From assembly GCA_017961325.1 (NCBI GenBank), contig JAGCXM010000031.1, forward strand, positions 1 to 64,000: a DNA stretch of 64,000 bases. Direction: 5' to 3'. The notes beneath the pieces were generated by a model, which was not told where the DNA came from, did no database searches, and saw only the letters and a list, made by a program, of their open reading frames with translations. Source of the DNA: a bacterium. GTDB lineage: Bacteria; UBP6; UBA1177. Position 1 is the stretch's first letter. The number at the start of each line of letters is the position of its first letter. The translations under genes were made by a program, and so were the position numbers. This document shows positions 9,548 through 16,702 of this stretch, piece by piece.

Positions 9548-9610
9548 AGTGGTAATTGCGGAAAAACTTATTTTGTCGATCGGATTTTTATGAATTGATT
9601 TCAGTTGTGT

Positions 9611-10096
9611 TTAACTGCGTTTATATTCTTTCGATTTTTCTTCGAGCAGTTTGAAATTGTTGCAACGCTGGCTCAATTTAGATTTCCCGTCGTTAAGCAA
9701 CCTATGCTTGTAAACTGCACTGGCGTTTTGTAGAATCAATGCGGCTTTCTTTCTGATAATGCGATACTCGTTTCTCAGAAGATTTTTGTAATTTAAGTCT
9801 TCAATTTCATTAAAATTTATCTGCTTGCACAACTCAAGTGGAGCGGGAAACATATTGTTAAGATTGATAACCGCATACACTCCGATTTTGATGAAGTCCG
9901 TAGTTTCTGAGAGACGCTTGTGTTTTTCTTTGAAGGAAGAAAGCGGAGCAAAACAATCAAATCCGTTGATGTTCAGGACCACACCCACATATTTGCGACT
10001 GAAATTCTGAGAAATTTTTCTGTTTTTGAAAATATGTTCCTCAAAACCTGAAAGATAAGAGATGTAATCAGAATCTATTTCGTAAATATTCAGCAT
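9611..10096 (-). CDS. toxN: ToxN/AbiQ-family endoribonuclease toxin (type III toxin-antitoxin)
   Basis: This 161-residue protein has the hallmark N-terminus of the ToxN/AbiQ family: a D-Y-I-x-Y-L-S segment near residue 10, then a beta-rich core with RKYVGVVLNINGFDCFAPLS (about 34-53) and a following SFKEKHKR. Members are RNases held inactive by a small repetitive antitoxin RNA made just upstream, and they cause abortive infection on phage attack. The upstream context supports this strongly: promoter, short structured RNA and an intrinsic terminator lie in that order before the ATG at 10096. Length is typical of the family (about 165-200). The ribosome binding site is weak, consistent with low toxin output by read-through of the terminator. 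Composition is AT-rich like the rest of the island. Confidence 0.85.
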   Translation of the reverse strand: MLNIYEIDSDYISYLSGFEEHIFKNRKISQNFSRKYVGVVLNINGFDCFAPLSSFKEKHKRLSETTDFIKIGVYAVINLNNMFPAPLELCKQINFNEIEDLNYKNLLRNEYRIIRKKAALILQNASAVYKHRLLNDGKSKLSQRCNNFKLLEEKSKEYKRS

Positions 10097-10104
10097 TTCA
10101 ATCT

Positions 10105-10139
10105 AAAAAAAATGCCGGAACAATAAAAACTGCTCCGGC
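10105..10139 (-). terminator. Intrinsic terminator between antitoxin RNA and toxN
   Basis: On the minus strand GCCGGAGCA and TGTTCCGGC form a 9-bp stem (one G-U) with an 8-nt loop, followed by A and eight T residues. In type III systems a terminator in this place makes antitoxin RNA in excess over toxin mRNA. Confidence 0.85.
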
Positions 10140-10140
10140 C

Positions 10141-10176
10141 GTATAAAGTTCGCAGTCAAAGGCGCGACATCCTTGA
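10141..10176 (-). ncRNA. toxI: Candidate ToxI antitoxin RNA, apparently one unit
   Basis: The ~36 nt between the promoter (start expected near 10176) and the terminator can fold as an H-type pseudoknot on the minus strand. AAGG (10174-10171) pairs with CCTT (10162-10159), and TCGC (10167-10164), in the loop, pairs with GCGA (10153-10150). A ~34-36-nt pseudoknotted unit is what ToxI antitoxins consist of, but characterised loci have several tandem units and only one is visible here. Assignment is by position and fold; no sequence identity to a known ToxI is claimed. Confidence 0.6.
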
Positions 10177-10182
10177 GTTGGC

Positions 10183-10210
10183 AATATAGTTAATTTTTGA
10201 GATTTGTCAA
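10183..10210 (-). promoter_or_regulatory. Promoter of the antitoxin RNA / toxN
   Basis: On the minus strand a consensus TTGACA (10210-10205) is followed after 16 bp by TATATT (10188-10183). It directs transcription into the antitoxin unit, the terminator and then toxN. Confidence 0.75.
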
Positions 10211-10248
10211 CAGAATTCTTGCAATAAATTTATCTATTGGAACCGACA

Positions 10249-10341
10249 TTTCTTATTTCAATAGCGTGAACATCTAATTTTATTGAATGATTTTAAAATT
10301 TAGATATTAGACAATATTGTGTAGGAGAACGAGGAAATGCG
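10249..10341. repeat. 93-bp direct repeat, copy 2
   Basis: This matches 7952-8044 over its full 93 bp in the same orientation with about 7 substitutions. It lies directly upstream of the antitoxin promoter and closes the cassette bracketed by the two copies. The inner hairpin arms and the conserved GAGAACGAGGAAATGCG end are kept. Confidence 0.85.
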
Positions 10342-10457
10342 AACGGCGTTTATATTGCGATGCTAAGTAAAAACTCTAAATTTTAATTTTAAATCAAAAT
10401 TTATTGATAATTTTTCAAATTCAATCATAATGCCAATGTTAAAAATTTGTTTTTAGT

Positions 10458-10477
10458 ATTTCACTTTAAGGTGAAAT
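10458..10477. other. Short hairpin downstream of pyrE
   Basis: ATTTCAC and GTGAAAT form a 7-bp stem around a 6-nt loop, 29 nt beyond the pyrE stop codon. No T-run follows on either strand, so it is not a textbook terminator. The rest of 10342-10505 is AT-rich, with no gene seen. Confidence 0.3.
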
Positions 10478-10505
10478 CCTGCGGAATTTGTGAGTGAACT
10501 GTGAA

Positions 10506-11180
10506 TTATTTCGCCCCGTAGAGTTTGTAGTAATCTTCGATCCTGGACTTCATTTCATCGTCGATGAGGACTTTGTCTCCGACTTTTCTGCCGTAGAGAT
10601 ATTCAACGACTTCGGCCATTGTGACGATGGAGAAAGTTTTCATTCCGAAATCGTCCCTGATCTCGTCAAGTGCGCTCTTCTCGCCCGTTCCGCGCTCCAT
10701 TCTGTTGACCGAGACTGAAAGAGCCGCAAGTTCGATATCCGCCGCCGCCTTGAGGAGCGGAACCGTTTCGCGGATGCTGGTCCCGGCAGTGGTAACGTCT
10801 TCGATTATGAGGACTCTGTCTCCTTTCTGGAGTTTGTGGCCGATGAGATTCCCCCCCTCGCCGTGGTCCTTGACTTCCTTTCTGTTGAAGCAGAAAGCGA
10901 CGTTTTTGCCGTATTTCGCGTTAAGCGCGATAGCGGTGGAAACTGCAAGCGGGATCCCTTTGTAGGCCGGTCCGAAAAGGACATCGAACTCCCCTTTCGT
11001 GTTTTCCATGATCGATTCGGCGTAAAATCCGCCGAGTTTCGATATCTGCTCACCCGTTCTGTATTTGCCGGTGTTTACAAAAAAAGGAGTCTTTCTGCCG
11101 CTTTTCGTGACGAAATCACCGAAAGTGAGGACTTCGCATTCGACCATAAAATCTATGAAATCATGTTTGTAGTTATTCAT
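10506..11180 (-). CDS. pyrE: Orotate phosphoribosyltransferase
   Basis: This 224-residue enzyme joins orotate and PRPP to give OMP in pyrimidine synthesis. The PRPP-binding signature is clear at VLIIEDVTTAGTS (about 123-135), with the catalytic-loop region KDHGEGG (about 104-110) upstream; length is normal. An upstream ATG (11195) lacks a ribosome binding site, whereas ATG 11180 has AGAGGT five bases before it, so the shorter form starting MNNYKHDF is used. It is the first gene to the right of the left island, marking the return to core GC content, and lies 62 nt downstream of ackA on the same strand. Confidence 0.95.
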   Translation of the reverse strand: MNNYKHDFIDFMVECEVLTFGDFVTKSGRKTPFFVNTGKYRTGEQISKLGGFYAESIMENTKGEFDVLFGPAYKGIPLAVSTAIALNAKYGKNVAFCFNRKEVKDHGEGGNLIGHKLQKGDRVLIIEDVTTAGTSIRETVPLLKAAADIELAALSVSVNRMERGTGEKSALDEIRDDFGMKTFSIVTMAEVVEYLYGRKVGDKVLIDDEMKSRIEDYYKLYGAK

Positions 11181-11242
11181 TATGACCTCTGACATTGAAT
11201 TTGAACATAAAGGAGATTCTTAGAAAAATTCACTTCGGGAGC

Positions 11243-12451
11243 TTATTTTTTGCCGAATTTCTCTTCGTAAAGTTTCTTTGCATCCCTTGCAAGAACGAGC
11301 TCTTCGTTTGTCGGGATGACCATGACTTTGACTTTGGAATCGTCGGTGCTGACGATCGCTTCGCTTCCGCAGATCGTGTTGTTGAGCTCTTTATTCATCT
11401 TGATGCCCATGAATTCAAGACCTTCGACCGATCTTTCGCGGATCTCACCGACATTCTCGCCTATTCCGCCGGTGAAGATGACAACATCAACTCCGCCCAT
11501 AGCTGCAGCGTAGGAAGCGATGTATTTTTTAATTCTGTAGGTGAACATTGCAAGTGCAAGAGCAGCTCTTTTGTTGCCTTCGTCACGAGCCTTGCGGATG
11601 TCGCGCATATCGTTGGAAATGCCGCTTACACCGAAAAGACCGCTGTTTTTATTAAACATTTTATTAACTGCCTGATGTCCGCCCTCTTTGTCGGCAAGGA
11701 AGAAGATGACGCCAGGATCAACGTCGCCCGAACGGGTTCCCATCATAACGCCTTCAAGCGGAGTCATGCCCATCGTTGTATCGATCGATTTTCCGCCGTC
11801 TACTGCAGCCATCGAGCAGCCGTTGCCGAGGTGGCATGTAACGATCTTGAGGTCTTTGATGTCTTTGCCGAGCATTTCAGCAGCTCTGTTCGAAACGAAG
11901 AAGTGGCTCGATCCGTGGAAACCGTATCTGCGGACTCTGTATTTTTCGTAGTATTTATAGTCGATCGGATACATATAAGCGTAGTCCGGCATCGTGTGAT
12001 GGAAAGCGGTGTCGAAAGTTCCCGACATGAAGGTATCCGGGAACAGTTTCTGGCAGGTCCTGATGCCGGTGATGTTTGCCGGAATGTGAAGAGGAGCGAG
12101 GTCGTTGCATTCCTGAATTCTGAAAACTACGTCGTCGGTAACTTCAACGCTGCCGTGGTAGTATTCGCCGGCATGAACGAGTCTGTGAGCGATAGCCGTG
12201 ATCTCGGACTTGTCTTTGATAACGCCGTTTTCGGTCATCATATCCATGATTTTGTTCAGAGCGACCGAATGGTCGGCAAGAGGAAGATTGACTTCGATCT
12301 TGTTTTTGGGGTTCGTGATCTTAAGCTCGATGTGGCCTTCGGGATTTCCGATCTTCTCGGCAAGACCTTTCGCGATGACAGTCTCGTCCGTCATGTCGAA
12401 AAGCTGGTACTTGATTGAAGAACTTCCGCAGTTGAGAACAAAAATTTTCAT
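11243..12451 (-). CDS. ackA: Acetate kinase
   Basis: This 402-residue enzyme interconverts acetyl phosphate plus ADP with acetate plus ATP, the energy-yielding step of acetate fermentation. It has the family N-terminus (MKIFVLNCGSSSIKYQLFD, phosphate-binding), RYGFHGSSH (residues ~173-181) with the catalytic-region His, and the C-terminal nucleotide-binding segment FTGGIGEN. Length is typical. It starts at ATG 12451 behind AGGAGG. Its partner pta lies about 46 kb away beside an aminotransferase gene, so the pair is not in one operon. Confidence 0.97.
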   Translation of the reverse strand: MKIFVLNCGSSSIKYQLFDMTDETVIAKGLAEKIGNPEGHIELKITNPKNKIEVNLPLADHSVALNKIMDMMTENGVIKDKSEITAIAHRLVHAGEYYHGSVEVTDDVVFRIQECNDLAPLHIPANITGIRTCQKLFPDTFMSGTFDTAFHHTMPDYAYMYPIDYKYYEKYRVRRYGFHGSSHFFVSNRAAEMLGKDIKDLKIVTCHLGNGCSMAAVDGGKSIDTTMGMTPLEGVMMGTRSGDVDPGVIFFLADKEGGHQAVNKMFNKNSGLFGVSGISNDMRDIRKARDEGNKRAALALAMFTYRIKKYIASYAAAMGGVDVVIFTGGIGENVGEIRERSVEGLEFMGIKMNKELNNTICGSEAIVSTDDSKVKVMVIPTNEELVLARDAKKLYEEKFGKK

Positions 12452-12546
12452 GAGAGCCTCCTAAAAAATTGTTAAAAGAATCAAAAGACGGGCGATAGTA
12501 GCCTATCAAAAAACCATTTTCAAGAAATTTGTGCAATATATCGAAC

Positions 12547-14562
12547 TTAGTTTTCGCTTATCGGATCGACATCATAAGTCACTGTAATTCCTGTTTTTTT
12601 AGGCAATCCGCAAAGATATTTCTTGATTTTTGAGGCTATTTTTGAATTTTTAGGGAAAATTATTTGAATGTTTTTACGGAATCTGTTCTGTATTTTTGAA
12701 AGCATCGGCTCTTCAGGCGGATTGACGGAAACATCATAAAAACCGTTTTCTCCGACGAAACAGCTCAATCCGTTGAAGCAATCCTGTGCGAATTCATCGG
12801 TTTTCTCTTCATCGGTTCCGGCGATTTTTACGGTTATCATTCTCGTGAAAGGCGGCAGTGCGAACTGTTCGCGCCAGGAAAGTTCTTCCGTCATGAAACC
12901 TTCGAAATCTCCGTTTCTGACATAATTCCAGATGTAGTGGTCGGGAAAAACAGTTTCGGCGAAAACCCTTCCGTCCAGACCGAATCTTCCGGCACGACCC
13001 GCAACCTGAGTGATCTGCTGGAAACATTTTTCTGCCGCCCGAGCATCTCTGAAACCGAGAAGATAATCTGCGAATTTTATTACGACATTTCTAAGTTTGG
13101 GGAAGTTGTGACCCTTTGAAATCATTACAGTTCCGACGATAAGCTGGTATCTGTTGTCGGAAATATCGGAAACAGCCTTGTCGAAAAGCGCCGCTGTCGT
13201 AAGCGAATCCCTGTCGAAAGAAAGCGCCTTGAAGCCCGGGAAATAGCTGCAGATCGCATCAAAAAGTTTTTCGATGCCTATCCCTTCAAGTGCCAATGTT
13301 CCGCCGCAGCCGGCGCATTTGAGTTCTTTCACGGTATATCCGCAGTGGTGACATCTTAGACTTTCGCTTTTTTTGTGATAGACAAGCGCCGTACTGCAGT
13401 TCGGACACTTCACTATTTCATTGCAGCAGGTGCACCTGGCAAGCGTGGCAAAACCTCTGCGGTTGAGGAAAAACAGCGACTGTTCGCCGTTCCGCAGCGA
13501 TTCAGAAACCGTATCTACAAGCGCTGAAGGGAGATACATGTCGCCTTTATATGAAAAAGTTTCTATTTCCGGAAGCGGTTTTGTATTTGCTCTTTCTTTA
13601 ATGATTTCAAGATGATATTTGCCGCTTACGGCATTATGCCATGAATCGCTTGAAGGAGTCGCACTCCCCAGAACAACCGGAACATTCAGGGCTGCAGCCT
13701 TCATAACGGCGACATCCCTAGCGTTGTAGTAAGGCGGCTCGAAATTTTTATAGCTGCCGTCATGCTCCTCGTCGACGACGATCAGACCGATGTCAAAAAA
13801 AGGATAAAGCACAGCCGAGCGGGTTCCGACAATAACCGATGCAGCCCTGTTCATTGCACAGAAAACCGCGGAAAACCTCTTTTTTCTGGTTATCGAACTG
13901 TGCAGAACGACTCCCGTTTCCCCCACCCTGCCGACAATATGCCTTAAAGCACGGGTCGTCAGTCCGATTTCAGGCACAAGATAGAGAACCTGCTTTCCTT
14001 TCCTGATTACTTCACGGCACAGTTCGGCGAAAATCTCGCTTTTTCCGCTTCCAGTCACGCCGTAAAGCAGAACGGGCTTGAAATCGCCGGTTTCCCAGCG
14101 GGAAACAATGGAACCGGCAACCTTTTTCTGAGCGTCGTTGAGATTCACTTCCGGCATATTGCCGGCGACGCAAAGCGCTTTTTTGTGCTTTTCGAGGTCG
14201 TTTTCACCGATCAAAGCGTTGTCTGAACCTATAAGCGGGACAAAAATCTGCTTTAAAAGCTTAGAAAAAGGATAAATATAGTAGTCGGCGACCCATTTCA
14301 AAAAAGAGGTTTCGCTTCTGTCGGCAAAAACGGGCGAAGAACATATCCTTCCCAAAACCGGTTTTATCTTCTCCCCGTCAAAGCCGTCAGGTATATTGTC
14401 TGAAAAATCTTCAATAATTCCCCATATTTTTGTGTTTCTCAACTCGATTTCGACACAGTCGCCCTTTTTGCAGTTCAAAAATTCGGGATTTTTGTAAAAA
14501 AGTGATGAAACTCCCGGACGCAGAATCGAAACGAGAGCGAATTTTGAGGATTGTCCGTTCAC
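12547..14562 (-). CDS. priA: Primosomal replication-restart helicase PriA
   Basis: This ~671-residue 3'-to-5' DNA helicase reloads the replisome at stalled forks. It has Walker A GVTGSGKS, Walker B/DEAH-type VVDEEHDGSYKN, motif III LGSATPS, and eight Cys in CxxC pairs (CTCC, CPNC, CHHC, CAGC) binding two zincs between the helicase halves. The likely start is GTG 14562, whose GTGA overlaps the stop of the preceding gene (translational coupling). An in-frame GTG at 14595 would add 11 residues but would overlap that gene by 37 nt with a badly spaced SD. It is the last gene of the dksA transcript. Confidence 0.95.
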   Translation of the reverse strand: MNGQSSKFALVSILRPGVSSLFYKNPEFLNCKKGDCVEIELRNTKIWGIIEDFSDNIPDGFDGEKIKPVLGRICSSPVFADRSETSFLKWVADYYIYPFSKLLKQIFVPLIGSDNALIGENDLEKHKKALCVAGNMPEVNLNDAQKKVAGSIVSRWETGDFKPVLLYGVTGSGKSEIFAELCREVIRKGKQVLYLVPEIGLTTRALRHIVGRVGETGVVLHSSITRKKRFSAVFCAMNRAASVIVGTRSAVLYPFFDIGLIVVDEEHDGSYKNFEPPYYNARDVAVMKAAALNVPVVLGSATPSSDSWHNAVSGKYHLEIIKERANTKPLPEIETFSYKGDMYLPSALVDTVSESLRNGEQSLFFLNRRGFATLARCTCCNEIVKCPNCSTALVYHKKSESLRCHHCGYTVKELKCAGCGGTLALEGIGIEKLFDAICSYFPGFKALSFDRDSLTTAALFDKAVSDISDNRYQLIVGTVMISKGHNFPKLRNVVIKFADYLLGFRDARAAEKCFQQITQVAGRAGRFGLDGRVFAETVFPDHYIWNYVRNGDFEGFMTEELSWREQFALPPFTRMITVKIAGTDEEKTDEFAQDCFNGLSCFVGENGFYDVSVNPPEEPMLSKIQNRFRKNIQIIFPKNSKIASKIKKYLCGLPKKTGITVTYDVDPISEN

Positions 14563-15155
14563 TTCTTTCTGTATTCGTTTCTCAGAAACGTCCACTCTCC
14601 GACAAGCATTCCGTCTTTATAAAACTTTATCCTGCCGGGAAAGACAAGCGGAATCGAACTCTTGTGGTAATCGGAAAAAACATAGATTTCATCGGAGATT
14701 TTCAGCACCGCAGGACGCATTGAATTTTTTGCAAGTTCAAGCGCGCTGTCCTCCGAAAACCTTTTCGCCTTACCCAAAGCGACCGTAGCGTTTCCGTCAA
14801 AATCGGATACGCTTTCCGCAGAGACTTCGGTATTTATTCCGGCATTTTTCAGGGCTTCCGAAAGTGATTTTGCCGAAGCGGTCATTGCTTCAGGCGAATT
14901 TTTTTTGCCGTCAAAGAAAAAAAGTCTCAGAAAAAGCGGAATTTCAGCAAATCCGAGTTCCTTAACTTCACCTTTTTCAGTTTTTTTAAGGACCTTTTTT
15001 GATTTGTCGAATTCAAGTGAAACAGCATTTCCAGATTCATCTACACCTGAAATAACAATATTATTTTCAGGAACATAGATTGATTTCATCATATTCGGAA
15101 CAATTTCTGACGGCGAAATCAGAGTAAACAGAACTAATGCCAAAATCAGTTTCAA
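14559..15155 (-). CDS. Hypothetical exported protein between dksA and priA
   Basis: This is a 198-residue protein of unrecognised family. It begins with a hydrophobic stretch (MKLILALVLFTLISPSE) that could be a signal peptide or a membrane anchor. The rest is mixed alpha/beta, with an unusual FLRLFFFDGKK patch near residue 75. The start is a TTG at 15155 with GAGAGG six bases upstream; no ATG fits better. It begins 3 nt after the dksA stop and overlaps priA at its own stop, so it is firmly inside this operon. The C-terminal region SIPLVFPGRIKFYKDGMLVG suggests a beta-sheet protein, possibly in envelope assembly; that is only a guess from the signal sequence. Confidence 0.7.
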   Translation of the reverse strand: MKLILALVLFTLISPSEIVPNMMKSIYVPENNIVISGVDESGNAVSLEFDKSKKVLKKTEKGEVKELGFAEIPLFLRLFFFDGKKNSPEAMTASAKSLSEALKNAGINTEVSAESVSDFDGNATVALGKAKRFSEDSALELAKNSMRPAVLKISDEIYVFSDYHKSSIPLVFPGRIKFYKDGMLVGEWTFLRNEYRKK

Positions 15156-15158
15156 AGC

Positions 15159-15551
15159 CTACCTCTCCTGCCTCAATGAACGTTCACGCTCCTCGCGTTC
15201 CTCCTCTTCCTTTTTGCATTCGACGCAAAGTGAAGCTACGGGACGCATTTTCAACCGCTCGAAGTCGATGTCGCAGCCGCACGATTCGCAGATTCCGTAT
15301 TCGTTGCGGTCGATTTTCTGCAGGGTTTCATAAATTTTATTGATAAGTTTGCGGTCTCTGTCACGCAGACGGAGCTGACGGTTGCGCTGTTCAATAAAAT
15401 TTGCCTGATCGGCTTCGTCGCCGTGGAAAGTTTCCTCGCCGTCATCAAGCCTTCCCATCTCCTTTACCTTTTCGCGGTTCCTCTCCTCGATCTCCGCGAG
15501 CTCTTTATTGAGCAGATCCTTAATAAAATCCAACTGTTCTGCGCTAAGCAT
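15159..15551 (-). CDS. dksA: DksA/TraR-family zinc-finger transcription regulator
   Basis: This 130-residue protein has a long N-terminal coiled coil rich in Glu/Arg/Lys and a C-terminal C4 zinc finger (CESCGCDI ... CVECKK, about 94-116), the layout of DksA. DksA binds the RNA polymerase secondary channel and works with ppGpp on rRNA and amino-acid promoters. The coiled-coil tip has DEADQAN (about 45-51), matching the acidic D-x-x-D-x-A tip of functional DksA. It lies 8 nt downstream of the lipoprotein gene in the same operon. Family certain; orthology to E. coli DksA likely. Confidence 0.9.
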   Translation of the reverse strand: MLSAEQLDFIKDLLNKELAEIEERNREKVKEMGRLDDGEETFHGDEADQANFIEQRNRQLRLRDRDRKLINKIYETLQKIDRNEYGICESCGCDIDFERLKMRPVASLCVECKKEEEEREERERSLRQER

Positions 15552-15559
15552 GACTCCTC

Positions 15560-16582
15560 CTATTTTTCTTTGAGAAAAATTTTGTTTTTCAAAGCATTTT
15601 TTCCGAAAGATCCCGGTTCGATTAAACCGACGTCGAGAGATGATTCAAAAAGAATCTCGCCGTCATCGGATTTTCCGTAAAGATAGAGCGTATATTCATC
15701 TTCGGTTATATCGTAAATACGGATATCGGAAAAACCGTTGTCGCAATCCTGAGTTTTCCCCGCTTCATTGTTCTTACCTTTAAGAAGAGCCTCGACTTTC
15801 GTTATTCCGGCCGTTTTGCATGCATCATCACTTGTGATTATGGTCTGGCTGTCAAACTCCCATGAAACTACCATGTCGGAAACAAGAATTTTTTTATCGA
15901 AAAAGTCTGAATCTTCCATGTCCAGCTCTTTATTCTGACCGTGTCCCGAAACAAATTCCGAAATTTCATAACTGATTCTGCTCTGTTTTGAAGCCGGTAT
16001 TCTCAATGCATTGACAGTTGCCGAATAAGTAGGTTCATAATCTATGTTTATAACTTCAAAACGGCCGGCAGCACACGGAACCTGAAATTTTTTCATCTCG
16101 GCGTCTTCACCCCAAATAGTAGCATTAACCGGATTTTCTTCCGATATTAAAGTGAAAGCCATAACAGAAACATTCTGTTTCTTACAGTTGTCACTATTCC
16201 ATTTGAAAATCATTCCGCCTGTATACTGCTGCATATTTATTTCGACTTTCGTATCTTTCAAAACATCTGTCTTGGCTGCACCGTAACTCTGCCACATCTT
16301 ACCTGCATCGCGGAGAACGACCGAGATATAATACGAATCTTTTTCAACTGAAAGAGTCATGGCATTGTTATTATCCTCATTTTCAGAACAGGCAATCTGT
16401 TTTTCCATCATTTTTCTCTGTTCGGAATCATAAACCGTAACAAGAAAATGATCAGCAAGATATGTTTTACAAGTTCTTCCATTATCAAGAAGATAACTTA
16501 TTTCAAGTTCGACCTTGTCATTGCCGGATCCGGAACAACCCAGAAAAAACAGCGCCGTAATGATAAAAATTATTTTTTTCAT
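15560..16582 (-). CDS. Lipoprotein of unknown function
   Basis: This is a 340-residue protein with a clear lipobox (MKKIIFIITALFFLGCSGSG, Cys at about 16), so it is probably outer-membrane anchored. The mature part is rich in beta-type segments and Asp/Glu and contains several cysteines (ENEDNN region, NCKKQN, DACKTAG, DCDNGFSD) without a known motif. A longer in-frame extension upstream is rejected because ATG 16582 has GGAGG ideally placed and a complete signal sequence. It is the first gene of the lipoprotein-dksA-priA transcript, with a consensus promoter. Not recognised beyond being a lipoprotein. Confidence 0.85.
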   Translation of the reverse strand: MKKIIFIITALFFLGCSGSGNDKVELEISYLLDNGRTCKTYLADHFLVTVYDSEQRKMMEKQIACSENEDNNNAMTLSVEKDSYYISVVLRDAGKMWQSYGAAKTDVLKDTKVEINMQQYTGGMIFKWNSDNCKKQNVSVMAFTLISEENPVNATIWGEDAEMKKFQVPCAAGRFEVINIDYEPTYSATVNALRIPASKQSRISYEISEFVSGHGQNKELDMEDSDFFDKKILVSDMVVSWEFDSQTIITSDDACKTAGITKVEALLKGKNNEAGKTQDCDNGFSDIRIYDITEDEYTLYLYGKSDDGEILFESSLDVGLIEPGSFGKNALKNKIFLKEK

Positions 16583-16609
16583 GGAACCTCCCGAAAATAA
16601 AAACGCAGT

Positions 16610-16637
16610 ATTATACAAATTTTTTGACTTATTTCAA
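16610..16637 (-). promoter_or_regulatory. Promoter of the lipoprotein-dksA-priA operon
   Basis: On the minus strand TTGAAA (16637-16632), 16 bp, and a perfect TATAAT (16615-16610), 28 nt before the lipoprotein ATG. Confidence 0.75.
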
Positions 16638-16647
16638 AAAAATCCCC

Positions 16648-16674
16648 TTGAAACCGCAGAAAGTTGTCTATAAC
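16648..16674 (+). promoter_or_regulatory. Possible clpB promoter
   Basis: TTGAAA (16648-16653) and TATAAC (16669-16674) with a short 15-bp spacer, ending 28 nt before clpB. The -35 reads CTTGAAA, as in heat-shock sigma-32 promoters, but the -10 does not match that class, so heat control is only a possibility. Confidence 0.4.
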
Positions 16675-16702
16675 AGAGTCCGGATTTTTTATGGAGGTCA
16701 TC

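Noticed and set aside
7952-10341. The direct repeats considered as a CRISPR array
   Set aside because: Only two 93-bp copies lie more than 2 kb apart, with genes between and no regular spacers; no cas genes.
11195-12418. A 407-codon open frame on the plus strand, antisense to ackA
   Set aside because: It mirrors the codon bias of ackA, gives an implausible protein and has no ribosome binding site; ackA is certain.
16664-16702. A longer N-terminus for ClpB from a TTG codon
   Set aside because: No ribosome binding site there; the internal ATG has GGAGG ideally spaced, and the extra residues do not resemble a Clp-N domain.
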